This document shows positions 44,465-53,019 of a stretch of DNA of 60,247 nt, piece by piece. The notes under the pieces were generated by a model, which saw only the letters and a list, made by a program, of their open reading frames with translations, ran no database searches and was not told the DNA's origin. The stretch spans positions 1 to 60,247 of the forward strand of contig NZ_BMFC01000016.1 of the NCBI RefSeq assembly GCF_014637725.1. Direction: 5' to 3'. Origin of the DNA: Marivita lacus (GTDB lineage Bacteria; Pseudomonadota; Alphaproteobacteria; Rhodobacterales; Rhodobacteraceae). Both the position numbers and the translations under genes were made by a program. Position 1 is the stretch's first letter. Each line of letters opens with the position of its first letter.

Positions 44465-44836
44465 ATGACAGTTCTCACCGAAGGCCGGCATCCCGGCGAA
44501 TTCCTGATGACCGAGGCCAATGGCCAGCGCTCGCGGGACAGCATCACCATCGCCAGCGGCGCTGGCATAATCGCGCCAGGCACGGTGCTGGGTAAAATCA
44601 CGGCAAGCGGCAAATACTTCGCCAGCGCTGTGGGCGCCACCGATGGCAGCCAGACCGCAGTGGCCATTGCGCTCTATGGCTGTGATGCCACCACGCGTGA
44701 TGTTGCGATTGCCGCCATCACCCGGGACGCTGAGGTGAACGGTAAAATCCTGACCTGGCACCCCGACCGTGATCAGGCCGCCGAAAAGGCTGCTGCCCAA
44801 GCTGACCTCGCCTCGGTCGGCATCATCGTGCGCTGA
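44465..44836 (+). CDS. Head decoration protein (lambda gpD family)
   Basis: 123 residues. The family pattern is clear: TEGRHPGEFLMTEANGQRSR at the N-terminus, IIAPGTVLGKIT, then ALYGCDATTRDVAIAAITRD. It forms trimers that stabilise the expanded capsid. Placed right after the protease-scaffold gene, as in lambda. Confidence 0.9.
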   Translation: MTVLTEGRHPGEFLMTEANGQRSRDSITIASGAGIIAPGTVLGKITASGKYFASAVGATDGSQTAVAIALYGCDATTRDVAIAAITRDAEVNGKILTWHPDRDQAAEKAAAQADLASVGIIVR

Positions 44837-45169
44837 TCAACCAGTCGCTCGTGACAAGACATCTTCTGCCCACTGGTTCAGGCTTTTGCCTTCAAGCTCG
44901 GCCGCAAGAACGGCTTTGCGGTGCACTTCTGGGCTGACGCGGAACATCATCTTGCCCGAATACGCTTTCTGCGGATCTTTCCCGATCTTCCGGCAGGTTT
45001 CCAGATAATCATCTACAGCTTCGTGAAACGCATTCCGCAGGTCTTCGACGGTGTCGGCATGAAAGCCGATCCGGTCTGTGATCCCCGCAATATGGCCTAC
45101 GAAAAGTTTGTCATCATCGTCGTAAACGATGCGTGCCGCATAGCCTTTGTACGTCATGCTGTTGGTCAT
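44837..45169 (-). CDS. hicB: HicB-family antitoxin
   Basis: 110 residues. The N-terminal partly degraded RNase-H-like domain (YKGYAARIVYDDDDKLFVGHIAGI) and a C-terminal ribbon-helix-helix (FRVSPEVHRKAVLAAELEGKS) match HicB. It lies antisense to the head genes, directly abutting gpD tail to tail, and overlaps hicA by 4 bases. It neutralises the HicA mRNA interferase and represses its own promoter. Confidence 0.85.
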   Translation of the reverse strand: MTNSMTYKGYAARIVYDDDDKLFVGHIAGITDRIGFHADTVEDLRNAFHEAVDDYLETCRKIGKDPQKAYSGKMMFRVSPEVHRKAVLAAELEGKSLNQWAEDVLSRATG

Positions 45170-45420
45170 GGTGTCACCTTGATGCGCTCCAGAAACTCAC
45201 GGGCGTCTCGTACCTGATACCGTTTCGCTTCCTTGCCCGGATGCGGACGGTGAAACGTGGCGATCTCGCCATCTTTCTCAAACCTGACGCGCGAACCACG
45301 CCCCTCAATCCGCTGCGCACCTGCAGCAAGCAGCAACCCCTCAACCGCCATCCACTCGATCGTGCCCGACACCGGGTCTGTAAAAACGGCAGCCAAGATT
45401 TTGCGGTGCTTGCTATTCAT
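45166..45420 (-). CDS. hicA: HicA-family mRNA interferase toxin
   Basis: 84 residues. A dsRBD-like fold with the catalytic histidine region TFHRPHPGKEAKRYQV. It is the longer HicA form that includes an extra N-terminal helix. It precedes hicB, the usual order in which the toxin is first. Located between gpD and gpE on the opposite strand, so it is independently expressed in the lysogen. Confidence 0.85.
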   Translation of the reverse strand: MNSKHRKILAAVFTDPVSGTIEWMAVEGLLLAAGAQRIEGRGSRVRFEKDGEIATFHRPHPGKEAKRYQVRDAREFLERIKVTP

Positions 45421-45507
45421 GACCGGATTATATGCGCGCTAGCATAAACTGCAAGCATTTTGCCGATTGCAGCGACGGATTACGCCATAAAAAGTAAAGG
45501 ACCCCCC

Positions 45508-46539
45508 ATGTCGATCCTCAACATCTTCAGTCAGGACGCCTTCAGCGTCATGCGCCTCACGGACGCGCTTCGTGAGATCAAGTACACCCCGTCCCGCATC
45601 GGACAGATGGGGCTGTTTCAGACCACCAGCATCGACACGCTGGATATCGCCATCGAGAAGGACAAGGAACAGAACCGCATGCTGGTCTCCGCCAGCCCAA
45701 GGGGCGGTCCTGGCCAGACCTTCGACAAATCAAAGCGCGCCATGCGCATGCTCAAGGTGCCCCACTTCCAGGTGGACGATGCCATCTATGCCGACGAGGT
45801 CCAGCAGGTGCGCGCCTTCGGTCAGGAAGTCGCCGTCGAGCGGCTGCAGCAGAAGATCGCGGATCGCGCCGCAGAGGCCAGCCAGTTCTTCGCGCTGACC
45901 GAGGAATACCACCGGCTCAACATCCTCAAGACCGGTCAGCTGCTCGACGCGGACGGCTCCGTGCTTTTTGACTACTTCACCGAATTCGGCGAAAGCCAGC
46001 AGGCGGTGGTGGACTTCGACCTCGACAATGCCAGTGCCACCGACGGCGCGCTGCGCAAGAGATGCGCCGGGGTCATTCGCCAGATGGCCGCCATTCTGGA
46101 CGGTCTGCCCTATACCGGCATCATGGCCCTGTGCGGGGATGCCTTCTTCGATGACCTGATCGCCCACCCGGAAGTGCGCGAGACCTACAAGGGCTATGCC
46201 GACGCGGCGAGCTTGCGCAACGCGTATATCAATTCGGGCTCGTCCGGCATCTACGGCGCCTTCGAGTTCGGCGGCATCACCTGGATGAACTATCGCGGCG
46301 GTCAGAATGTCGGCATCGAGACCGACAAGTGCCACCTCGTGCCCATGGGCGTCCCCGGCCTCTTCCGCACGGTCTATGCCCCGGCCGATTACATCGAGAC
46401 CGTGAACACCCCGGGTCAGCGCCTCTACGGCAAGCAATGGGAGATGCAGAACGGCAAAGGCGTGAACCTCGAGTTCCAGATGAACGCGCTGCAATACTGC
46501 ACCCGCCCGCGGGTGCTGATCCCGGGCAAGCGGACGTGA
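45508..46539 (+). CDS. Major capsid protein (lambda gpE family)
   Basis: About 343 residues from ATG 45508 (AAAGGA upstream). Typical features: LTDALREIKYTPSRIGQMG near the N-terminus, then SPRGGPGQTFDKSKRAMR, and the conserved FGGITWMNYRGG with MGVPGLFRTVYAPADY near the C-terminus. It is expected to form the T=7-like shell. A terminator follows. Confidence 0.93.
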   Translation: MSILNIFSQDAFSVMRLTDALREIKYTPSRIGQMGLFQTTSIDTLDIAIEKDKEQNRMLVSASPRGGPGQTFDKSKRAMRMLKVPHFQVDDAIYADEVQQVRAFGQEVAVERLQQKIADRAAEASQFFALTEEYHRLNILKTGQLLDADGSVLFDYFTEFGESQQAVVDFDLDNASATDGALRKRCAGVIRQMAAILDGLPYTGIMALCGDAFFDDLIAHPEVRETYKGYADAASLRNAYINSGSSGIYGAFEFGGITWMNYRGGQNVGIETDKCHLVPMGVPGLFRTVYAPADYIETVNTPGQRLYGKQWEMQNGKGVNLEFQMNALQYCTRPRVLIPGKRT

Positions 46540-46689
46540 TGTCAGATATCTCTGACACTTGCCGCAGCGCAGCACATGATGCCACGTCAAGGTTATTCAC
46601 CCTTGACACCCAAAGGTTGAAAACGGACGCTTTTGATTGCAGGCTTGCCGCGCTGATAAAATGCAGCGCAAAATCAATGTGTTATGAAT

Positions 46690-46738
46690 TGCCTGTTTTT
46701 TAGGCATTTTGATGAAAGGCCCCAGATAACGGGGCCTT
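46690..46738 (+). terminator. Two hairpins downstream of the capsid gene
   Basis: TGCCT-N7-AGGCA followed by TTTT (46690-46708), and AAGGCCCC-N7-GGGGCCTT (46716-46738). The first is a reasonable rho-independent terminator; the second lacks a strong T-tract. Confidence 0.6.
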
Positions 46739-46768
46739 AGCCTGTTCTATACCGCTGGCTCCACAGAT

Positions 46769-46777
46769 TTATCCACA
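46769..46777 (+). promoter_or_regulatory. Perfect DnaA-box sequence
   Basis: TTATCCACA lies in a short direct repeat (TCCACAGAT at 46760 and 46773). Nothing else here looks like an origin, so it may be accidental. Confidence 0.25.
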
Positions 46778-46875
46778 GATTCTGTGAGCGCAATAACGCT
46801 TGCCTTACACCGCGATGCGGGGCCGGGCGGCGACTCGGGATGCGGTTTGGGATGGGAAGACGGAAAGGACCGAGA

Positions 46876-47289
46876 ATGACCCTCTTCAACGATCTGGACG
46901 CACAGGTCTCCGGTGCGATTGACGCGGCCTTTGGGGAGGTCGCTGTCCTGCGACCGCGCGCATCAATGCCCTATGCCGAACGCGCAGAGGATCCGTCCCG
47001 CCAGGTTGCCACCGTGACGGGTGTGTTCTCGGCGGGGCCCGCAGAGGCCCCTCTCAAGGGCGGTTCTGCGGGGGGTGCGTTTTCCGGCGGCACGCGCATC
47101 GTGTCGCAGAGTGCCGAGTTCTGGCTTTCAGCGGAGACGGTTCAGTCACTCGTGGAGCGTCCCCAAAAGGGCGACGCCCTGACGCTGACCGGGCGCGCGG
47201 GTGCACCGGTCTATGCACTCTCTCAGGTCCACCCGTCGGACATGGGGGACCTGACCCTGATCCTGGTTCTGGAGGACGAGACGCCATGA
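46876..47289 (+). CDS. Head-tail joining protein (gpFII-like)
   Basis: 137 residues from ATG 46876 (AAAGGA upstream). Beta-rich, with a variable loop containing GGSAGGAFSGG. Size and position after the capsid gene fit lambda gpFII-type connectors. ATGA overlap with the next gene. Confidence 0.6.
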   Translation: MTLFNDLDAQVSGAIDAAFGEVAVLRPRASMPYAERAEDPSRQVATVTGVFSAGPAEAPLKGGSAGGAFSGGTRIVSQSAEFWLSAETVQSLVERPQKGDALTLTGRAGAPVYALSQVHPSDMGDLTLILVLEDETP

Positions 47290-48080
47290 GCCTGACACGA
47301 CTGGCCATGCGCCTTGCGGCGGCGCGCGCGCTGCGGGACAGGACACTGGCGGGCGCGCGGGTGTTCGACAGCGCGGTGGACCCGATTGACCAGACAATCG
47401 CCGAGCAGCGTTTGCCGCTGCTGGTGCTGACCACGGATGAGCATGCGCTGGAGGTGAGCGGGCGCGATCTCGGCAGCGGCACGCATCGCTGTGATCTGGT
47501 GATCGAGCTTGCCATTGCCGCCCGGGTCGAGGTGCCGGCCGAGGATGGTCAGGGGGATCAGATCACGATTGCCATTCCCCATACCGACGAGGGGATGGAG
47601 CTGACGCTGGATATCATGGAGCATCAGGTGGTCTCGGCGTTGACGTGGGACGACACGCCGTGGGCGCGCGTGTGGATGGCGCTGGTGCCACGGGTCCATC
47701 AGCGTCTCTCGCGCCGGGGCGCCTCGTCCGAGAACGGTGTGCGCTTTGCAGCCCGCCAGCTTGTGCTGACATGTGATCTGATCGACGCGCCGGTTGGCGG
47801 CGCGCCGCTGCCTCACTCCGGGGTATGGGCAGAGGTGCTCTCAATGATGGAGGCTGATCCGGCAATGGCCGGGCTGGCGCGCCTGATCCGCGCGGAGATC
47901 GAGGGCACGCTTGTCCCCGAGTGGCGTCGCGCAGCGCACGCACTGGGTGTCCCGCTCGAGGTCTCGGACGGGCTCGGGCTTGGCGCGGGGGACGCGTCTT
48001 TGGTGGACCCGGTCGCGTTTATCATGGGCGCAATCAGCACCGGCGCTGGTTTGGTCACCGTGACCGAGGACGCGCCCTGA
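47286..48080 (+). CDS. Tail-completion protein candidate (gpU-like N-terminal part)
   Basis: 264 residues. The first 160 residues (AVDPIDQTIAEQRLPLLVLTTDEHALE ...) are similar in layout to tail terminator proteins. The C-terminal 70 residues are an extra helical extension I do not recognise. Overlaps by one base (TGATG) with the gpV gene. Function inferred from position. Confidence 0.5.
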   Translation: MSLTRLAMRLAAARALRDRTLAGARVFDSAVDPIDQTIAEQRLPLLVLTTDEHALEVSGRDLGSGTHRCDLVIELAIAARVEVPAEDGQGDQITIAIPHTDEGMELTLDIMEHQVVSALTWDDTPWARVWMALVPRVHQRLSRRGASSENGVRFAARQLVLTCDLIDAPVGGAPLPHSGVWAEVLSMMEADPAMAGLARLIRAEIEGTLVPEWRRAAHALGVPLEVSDGLGLGAGDASLVDPVAFIMGAISTGAGLVTVTEDAP

Positions 48081-48592
48081 TGGCGGTGCGCGAATTGGTC
48101 GAGCTGGTCTCCCGCGTGGCCGAGCTGGAGCGGCGGTTTGCGGGTGTCCTGCGCCACGGCACGGTGGCGGAGGTAGATCCCGAGCGCCAGCGCGTCCGGC
48201 TGGACCTCGGCCCGGCCCATGGGGCTGAGGGGCGGTTCCTGTCGCCTTGGGTGCCCTATGCGCAATTCTCGGGGGCGCTGCGCGTGCACACGCCCCCCAC
48301 GGTGGGCCAACAGCTCACGGCACTGTCCCCCAGCGGGGATTTCCAGCAGGCGGTGGCGCTGCCTCTGACCCATCACAGCGGCAACCCAAGCCCGTCCACG
48401 GCGGGCGACGAGAATGTCGTGACCTATGGCAATGTCCGCATGACGCTGGCGGATGATCTGGTGCGGGTCGATGTGGGCGGCACGCGGTTCGAGCTGAGCT
48501 CGGCAAAGGTCACGCTCTCCACGGGCGGCAGCAGCATCGAGATGACAGATGCGGGCGTGAAGATCACGGGCGCGCGCATCGATCTCAACTGA
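48080..48592 (+). CDS. Baseplate spike protein gpV
   Basis: 170 residues from ATG 48080 (TGATG overlap; the longer frame is rejected). OB-fold N-terminus (HGTVAEVDPERQRVRLDLG), the phrase SPSGDFQQAVALPLTHHSGN and a C-terminal beta-helix (SSAKVTLSTGGSSIEMTDAG). It forms the trimeric membrane-piercing needle of a contractile tail. Confidence 0.88.
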   Translation: MAVRELVELVSRVAELERRFAGVLRHGTVAEVDPERQRVRLDLGPAHGAEGRFLSPWVPYAQFSGALRVHTPPTVGQQLTALSPSGDFQQAVALPLTHHSGNPSPSTAGDENVVTYGNVRMTLADDLVRVDVGGTRFELSSAKVTLSTGGSSIEMTDAGVKITGARIDLN

Positions 48593-48603
48593 CGGAGGCG
48601 CAG

Positions 48604-48903
48604 ATGCCAGCAGTGGCGCGGATCGGGGACCCGTTTGCAACGGGCCACCCTTGTGACGGGGCGAGCACGATTGCGGGCGGGAGCGGAAACGTCTTTGCCA
48701 ACGGCATCCGGGTGTCGCGCCGCGGCGACCCCTCCGCGTCGCACACGCGCCTCGTCGGGAAACTGTGCCTCCCGCACACGGTTCCGATCACACGCGGCAG
48801 TGCCACGGTGTTCGTCAACGGAATTTCAATTGCCCGCGTCGGTGACGCCATCGACGCAGGCGCCATCACCGGCGGATCGCCGGATGTTTTTGCCGGCGCA
48901 TGA
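48604..48903 (+). CDS. PAAR-domain spike tip protein
   Basis: 99 residues of one PAAR domain (PAVARIGDPFATGHPC ... VFVNGISIARVGDAI). It caps the gpV needle with a metal-bound point. The histidines/cysteine needed for metal binding are present. Confidence 0.88.
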   Translation: MPAVARIGDPFATGHPCDGASTIAGGSGNVFANGIRVSRRGDPSASHTRLVGKLCLPHTVPITRGSATVFVNGISIARVGDAIDAGAITGGSPDVFAGA

Positions 48904-48977
48904 CTGGTCACTGAGCTCTGAGTTGGAAGCTGCAGCTCCAAAAATTCCCCGCAATGAAAGACAAGAAAGGACATCAC

Positions 48978-49271
48978 ATGCCACGCTACGCAATCACCGA
49001 GACAGCCGGGCGTTTTGTCGCCGGGACCAACAATACCGGCGTCGGCACGGTGCTGACGCTGACCGAGAAACAGGCCGAGCACGAGGTTCGGCTTGGCACG
49101 CTATGGCCACTGGACATGATCACCGATGCGCCTGAGCGCACCGCAGATGCGTCGACCGGGGACAAACCCGATGATGGGAGTGCGCTGCCTGCGGCAGCGC
49201 AACGCCAAGCGACAGCAGACCCCAAGACCGGTGATGGCCTCGCCAAAAACAGCAAAGAGCGCGGTATGTAA
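48978..49271 (+). CDS. Small baseplate-region protein, unknown
   Basis: 97 residues from ATG 48978. The N-terminal half (RYAITETAGRFVAGTNNTGVG) is a short beta domain, followed by a disordered, charged tail. It sits between the PAAR and gpW genes. No family recognised. Confidence 0.5.
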   Translation: MPRYAITETAGRFVAGTNNTGVGTVLTLTEKQAEHEVRLGTLWPLDMITDAPERTADASTGDKPDDGSALPAAAQRQATADPKTGDGLAKNSKERGM

Positions 49272-49294
49272 TCAGGGCTGCAACCCTGCAGTCC

Positions 49295-49474
49295 TCAGCC
49301 GCCGTCTTTGTCAGCTGTGTCTGCCTTACCGTCTTGCTTTGTCCGCGTGGTCTGGAACACGAGTTCCCTTGGAGCCGGTTTCTTTCGCAGGATCGGTGCT
49401 GTGGGTTCTTCGCAGTTCGGGCAGGTCTCATCGGTCTCGCGGAAGGTGCCACCGCAATACATGCATTTTTTCAT
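49295..49474 (-). CDS. Small zinc-ribbon protein
   Basis: 59 residues from ATG 49474. CMYCGG and CPNCEE are two CxxC knuckles in the first 20 residues, followed by a lysine-rich tail. Antisense within the baseplate operon, so it has its own promoter. Possibly a regulator or nucleic-acid binder. A longer frame upstream is shadow of gpW. Confidence 0.55.
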   Translation of the reverse strand: MKKCMYCGGTFRETDETCPNCEEPTAPILRKKPAPRELVFQTTRTKQDGKADTADKDGG

Positions 49475-49559
49475 TGTGATCGTTTCACTCGAGTCGCGTT
49501 GCACCTGCGGCAGCGGCTTCTGATGAACGTCCAGTCTTCGGTCAATGGGACACATCGGC

Positions 49560-49982
49560 ATGGTGCCAAATCACAACAACCCCTCAGTTGGCCTGAACGC
49601 GGCCACGGGCGGTACGCTCATGGGCTGGTCGCATGTGGTGCAGTCCCTGCAGGACATCTTCACGACGCGGTTTGGCGCGCGCGTCATGCGCGAATGGTAC
49701 GGCTCGTTTGTGCCCACTCTGCTCGGGCGGCAGATCAACAGATCGGAGGTACCGCTGTTTCTTGCGGCCTTCACCTCGGCGATCGAGCAATGGGAGCCCC
49801 GGTTCAAGGTGACGGAGATTGGACTGAAGGATGTCAGCCAGAACGGGGTTGTGCGCCTGTCGATCTCTGGCGAATACCGCCCCCGGGCCCTGCTGGGCGA
49901 TCCCACCTCCGCCGGTTTGCGCAGCCTGGTCATTGACGCCGACGAGGTCGGTCTCGCGGTTGCAGACAAGGGAACGGCATGA
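49560..49982 (+). CDS. Baseplate protein gpW/gp25
   Basis: 140 residues from ATG 49560. The gp25-like pattern (DIFTTRFGARVMREWYGSF ... FKVTEIGL ... GVVRLSISGEYRP) is clear. It links the baseplate hub to the sheath. ATGA overlap with gpJ. Confidence 0.88.
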   Translation: MVPNHNNPSVGLNAATGGTLMGWSHVVQSLQDIFTTRFGARVMREWYGSFVPTLLGRQINRSEVPLFLAAFTSAIEQWEPRFKVTEIGLKDVSQNGVVRLSISGEYRPRALLGDPTSAGLRSLVIDADEVGLAVADKGTA

Positions 49983-50833
49983 GCACCATCAGCACGATCG
50001 ACCTGTCCTCTCTTCCGGCTCCGGGCGTCATCGAGGAGCTGGACTTCGAGGTCATCCTGCGGGCGATGCGCGACGATCTGGTTGCGCGCTTTCCGCCGAT
50101 CGCGCCGGTGATCGACCTGCAAAGCGAGCCCGCGCGCAAGCTGCTCGAGGTCTGCGCCTATCGCGAGCTCTTGCTGCGGCAACGGGTCAATGACGCGGCA
50201 CGTGCCAACCTGCTGGCCTTTGCGGGGACCACCGACCTTGATCATCTCGCCAGCTTCTACGGCGTTACCCGCCTGACGGACGAGACCGACACCGCGCTGC
50301 GCCTGCGGGTGCAACAGCGCATCCAGGGCTGGTCCAATGCGGGAGGTGCCGCGCATTACCGGTACTGGGCCCTGACGGCGGACGAGCGGGTCTCCGACGC
50401 AGCTGTCTCCTCCCCAAGCGCGGGCATCGTGCGGATTGCCGTGCTCTCGGCCGAGGACGACGGGGCGTCGTCCGAGGACCTGCTCACGGCTGTGCGGGCA
50501 ATTGTGCTGCGCGATGATGTGCGCGTGTTGACCGACACGGTCGAGGTGGTCTCGGCCAGCATCGTGCCCGTGGATGTGGCCGCCACGGTTTTTCTCTATC
50601 CCGACACCCCCGCTCAGGTGATCGAGCAGCTGCGCGTCGACTTCCCAGCGCGCTTTGCGGCGGCGCGCGGGCTTGGCTGGGATTTGACCCGGTCCTGGAT
50701 CAACGCACAGCTCCACCCTTCAGGGGTGCAGCGGGTGCATTTGACAGCGCCTGCGACCGACACGGTGATCAGTGCCGAGCAGTGCGTTGCCCTCGGTGCC
50801 GTCGAGATCACGTTCGGCGGGCGTGACCGATGA
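49979..50833 (+). CDS. Baseplate assembly protein gpJ
   Basis: 284 residues. Family features: LDFEVILRAMRDDLVARFPP, LLEVCAYRELLLRQRVNDAA and ANLLAFAGTTDLDHLASFYG. It forms the wedge of the baseplate in P2-like myoviruses. Coupled to gpI by a 4-base overlap. Confidence 0.92.
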   Translation: MSTISTIDLSSLPAPGVIEELDFEVILRAMRDDLVARFPPIAPVIDLQSEPARKLLEVCAYRELLLRQRVNDAARANLLAFAGTTDLDHLASFYGVTRLTDETDTALRLRVQQRIQGWSNAGGAAHYRYWALTADERVSDAAVSSPSAGIVRIAVLSAEDDGASSEDLLTAVRAIVLRDDVRVLTDTVEVVSASIVPVDVAATVFLYPDTPAQVIEQLRVDFPARFAAARGLGWDLTRSWINAQLHPSGVQRVHLTAPATDTVISAEQCVALGAVEITFGGRDR

Positions 50834-52296
50834 CAGAGCCGTCAGTAGACCCATCTTTACTCCCGCCGGGTGCCACCACATTTGAGCGCGCGATGGAGGC
50901 CGCGACGGCGCTGGATGCCCGCGCCCCGGCCATCCGGCCCAACGCCCGGGCCAAGCTCGACGGCTTCGATCCGTTTGTGCCCTGGCTGATCTGGGAGTAC
51001 GGCCTGGGAGACATCCTTCCGTATCTGAGCGATCCGCAACGGGCGCTGCGGGAGGGTATGCGCTGGCAGCGCTTGCGCGGGACGCCAGAGGCCTTGCGCC
51101 TTGCCTTCTCGTGGCGCGATCTGGACGGGGTTCAGGTCTTCCAGGAGGAGCCCGGGCAGCACTTCGCCGCGTTTCAGATCGACACGAATGCGGTGCCACC
51201 GCTTGAGGACATCGACGATCTCATCGCCCTGGCGCGCCTGTCGGCACCGGCGCGATCACGGCTGGCGCGCATCTTTCACGGCTACGACCTGCGGCGGATC
51301 AAGCTGGACGACACGCGGCTCGGTGACGGACTGCTCAGCGATTACAGCGGCGTGCGTCACACAGACGGGCAGACGCGCCTGTCGTTTGGGCGCGTGTTTC
51401 CCGCGACTGTGCCCGCGCCGGAGATGCGGACACATGCAGGGATATTCGTCGATCATGTCAGGCGCGCGTTCCTGCCGGGTCGGTTTGTTCTGTCGGACAG
51501 CGTGCTCGACGATGACCGGGCTACTCCCAACCCGTTCATCTATCACGCGCACCTGTTCACGCTGGCCAACACCGACGGGGTTCCGGACGAGCCTGCCGAC
51601 TTCGAGCCTGTGCGCAGGTTCCAGCGGGCGCAGATGGTGCTTTCGGAGGGAATGCGCCTCGGGGATACCAACAGCCGAACACCCCCGGTGGATTGGGTGT
51701 TCTACGAGGGGCGCAGGCGGCTCTCCGAGGAGGCTGCGGTCTCCGGCGCTCCGTCCGAGGTGCGGCGCATCCAGCGCACGGAGATGTTCGAACGCAGGGC
51801 CGTCGCGTCTGCGCTCGTGCCATTGCCGCACGCCACATTCAGATGGCGCAACACGGTTCGGTACCAAGTCATCGGCGGCCGATCACAGGTTTATCGCCTT
51901 TCGGAAACGCGGCGGATTTTACCGCCGGTTTGGTACGCTCAGCCCTCGCGGGCGCTTGCTGCCGAGACCTATGAGCTGGCGGTGCGCGTGCGCGACGCAG
52001 TGCGCGCGGACGCGCGGGTCGCCGATCCGGAGCGGTTTACACCGGCTCAAGTGTTGCGAGCTGATGCGCGAGCGGTGGGCGACGGTCTCGCTCTGACGCC
52101 CACCAATCCGTCTCGGGCACTGCTGCCTGAGGTCTATGATCCGGCGGCGTCTCCCATCCGGTTCAGTGAAGTGACCGGAGACACAACTTACGCCGGGCAG
52201 TTCTGGCTGCCGCTCACTTACGTCGACCAGCCCTGGTCCGAGGTGCAGGTCCTCGTCGGGACCATGCACCGCACGGACACACCCAACACAGACTGA
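50830..52296 (+). CDS. Tail protein gpI with long C-terminal extension
   Basis: 488 residues. The first 190 residues are the gpI domain (LIWEYGLGDILPYLSDPQRA ... LAFSWRDLDGVQVFQEE). The remaining 300 are an extra beta-rich region not found in P2 gpI (about 176 residues), which suggests a fused fibre-attachment or tail-tip domain. Long gpI forms occur in roseobacter phages. Confidence 0.8.
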   Translation: MTEPSVDPSLLPPGATTFERAMEAATALDARAPAIRPNARAKLDGFDPFVPWLIWEYGLGDILPYLSDPQRALREGMRWQRLRGTPEALRLAFSWRDLDGVQVFQEEPGQHFAAFQIDTNAVPPLEDIDDLIALARLSAPARSRLARIFHGYDLRRIKLDDTRLGDGLLSDYSGVRHTDGQTRLSFGRVFPATVPAPEMRTHAGIFVDHVRRAFLPGRFVLSDSVLDDDRATPNPFIYHAHLFTLANTDGVPDEPADFEPVRRFQRAQMVLSEGMRLGDTNSRTPPVDWVFYEGRRRLSEEAAVSGAPSEVRRIQRTEMFERRAVASALVPLPHATFRWRNTVRYQVIGGRSQVYRLSETRRILPPVWYAQPSRALAAETYELAVRVRDAVRADARVADPERFTPAQVLRADARAVGDGLALTPTNPSRALLPEVYDPAASPIRFSEVTGDTTYAGQFWLPLTYVDQPWSEVQVLVGTMHRTDTPNTD

Positions 52297-52308
52297 CGAG
52301 GAGGCCTA

Positions 52309-53004
52309 ATGGCTATCATGACGCGCTCGGGGCGCGCAGCCCTGGCGGACGCAATCCGCCAGCGCCCGCTCCACCTTGCCTGGGGCACAGGCAACACCGC
52401 CTGGGACAGCACCGCCCCGCAGGGGGCCCTGACGTTTGGCGCAAACGATGTGCTGCAGTTGCCTCACGCTTACGTCTCAGGCGTGGCGCTTGCCTCTGCG
52501 GATGGGATCACGACCTATTCGGCCGGGACAGATTACACGGTGGACAGCTCGACCGGCCGTGTCACGCGGATTGTCACTGGCGGTATCCCCACGGAGGCAA
52601 CGGTACGCGCAGGCTACACCATCGACACGCCCCCGCCCGATGTGACGCAGACAGGCCTGCTGGGTGAGCTCGGCCGCCGCGCGGTGGACGAAGTGGCCTT
52701 CGTGGTTGCAGATGATGCAGGCGCGATTGTCGCCCCCACCGGCCGCTTCACGCTCTCCGCCACACCCACCAACCACCTTTTCGTGCGGGTGCGCTTCGAG
52801 TTCGAGGACGCCCCCGATGCGGTGATCCGCGAGCAAGGCCTCTTTGTGGGCACCATCACCGATCCCGCCCTCCCGGCGGGGCTGCGGTATTTTGAGCCGG
52901 CCGCCATCACCGACCCCGGCATCCTGCTGATCGTGCAGAACACCGTCCCGATCATCCGCCAACCCTCGACCCGCGAGACCTTCGAGTTCGTGGTCACGTT
53001 CTAA
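52309..53004 (+). CDS. Tail fibre/collar-associated protein
   Basis: 231 residues, beta-rich. A C-terminal part with HLFVRVRFEFEDAPDAVIREQGLFVGT is like the N-terminal attachment part of P2 fibre proteins. Located between gpI and the large DUF4815 protein. An AGGAGG precedes the ATG. Function inferred from position. Confidence 0.6.
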   Translation: MAIMTRSGRAALADAIRQRPLHLAWGTGNTAWDSTAPQGALTFGANDVLQLPHAYVSGVALASADGITTYSAGTDYTVDSSTGRVTRIVTGGIPTEATVRAGYTIDTPPPDVTQTGLLGELGRRAVDEVAFVVADDAGAIVAPTGRFTLSATPTNHLFVRVRFEFEDAPDAVIREQGLFVGTITDPALPAGLRYFEPAAITDPGILLIVQNTVPIIRQPSTRETFEFVVTF

Positions 53005-53019
53005 TCAGGAGGCCCACCC

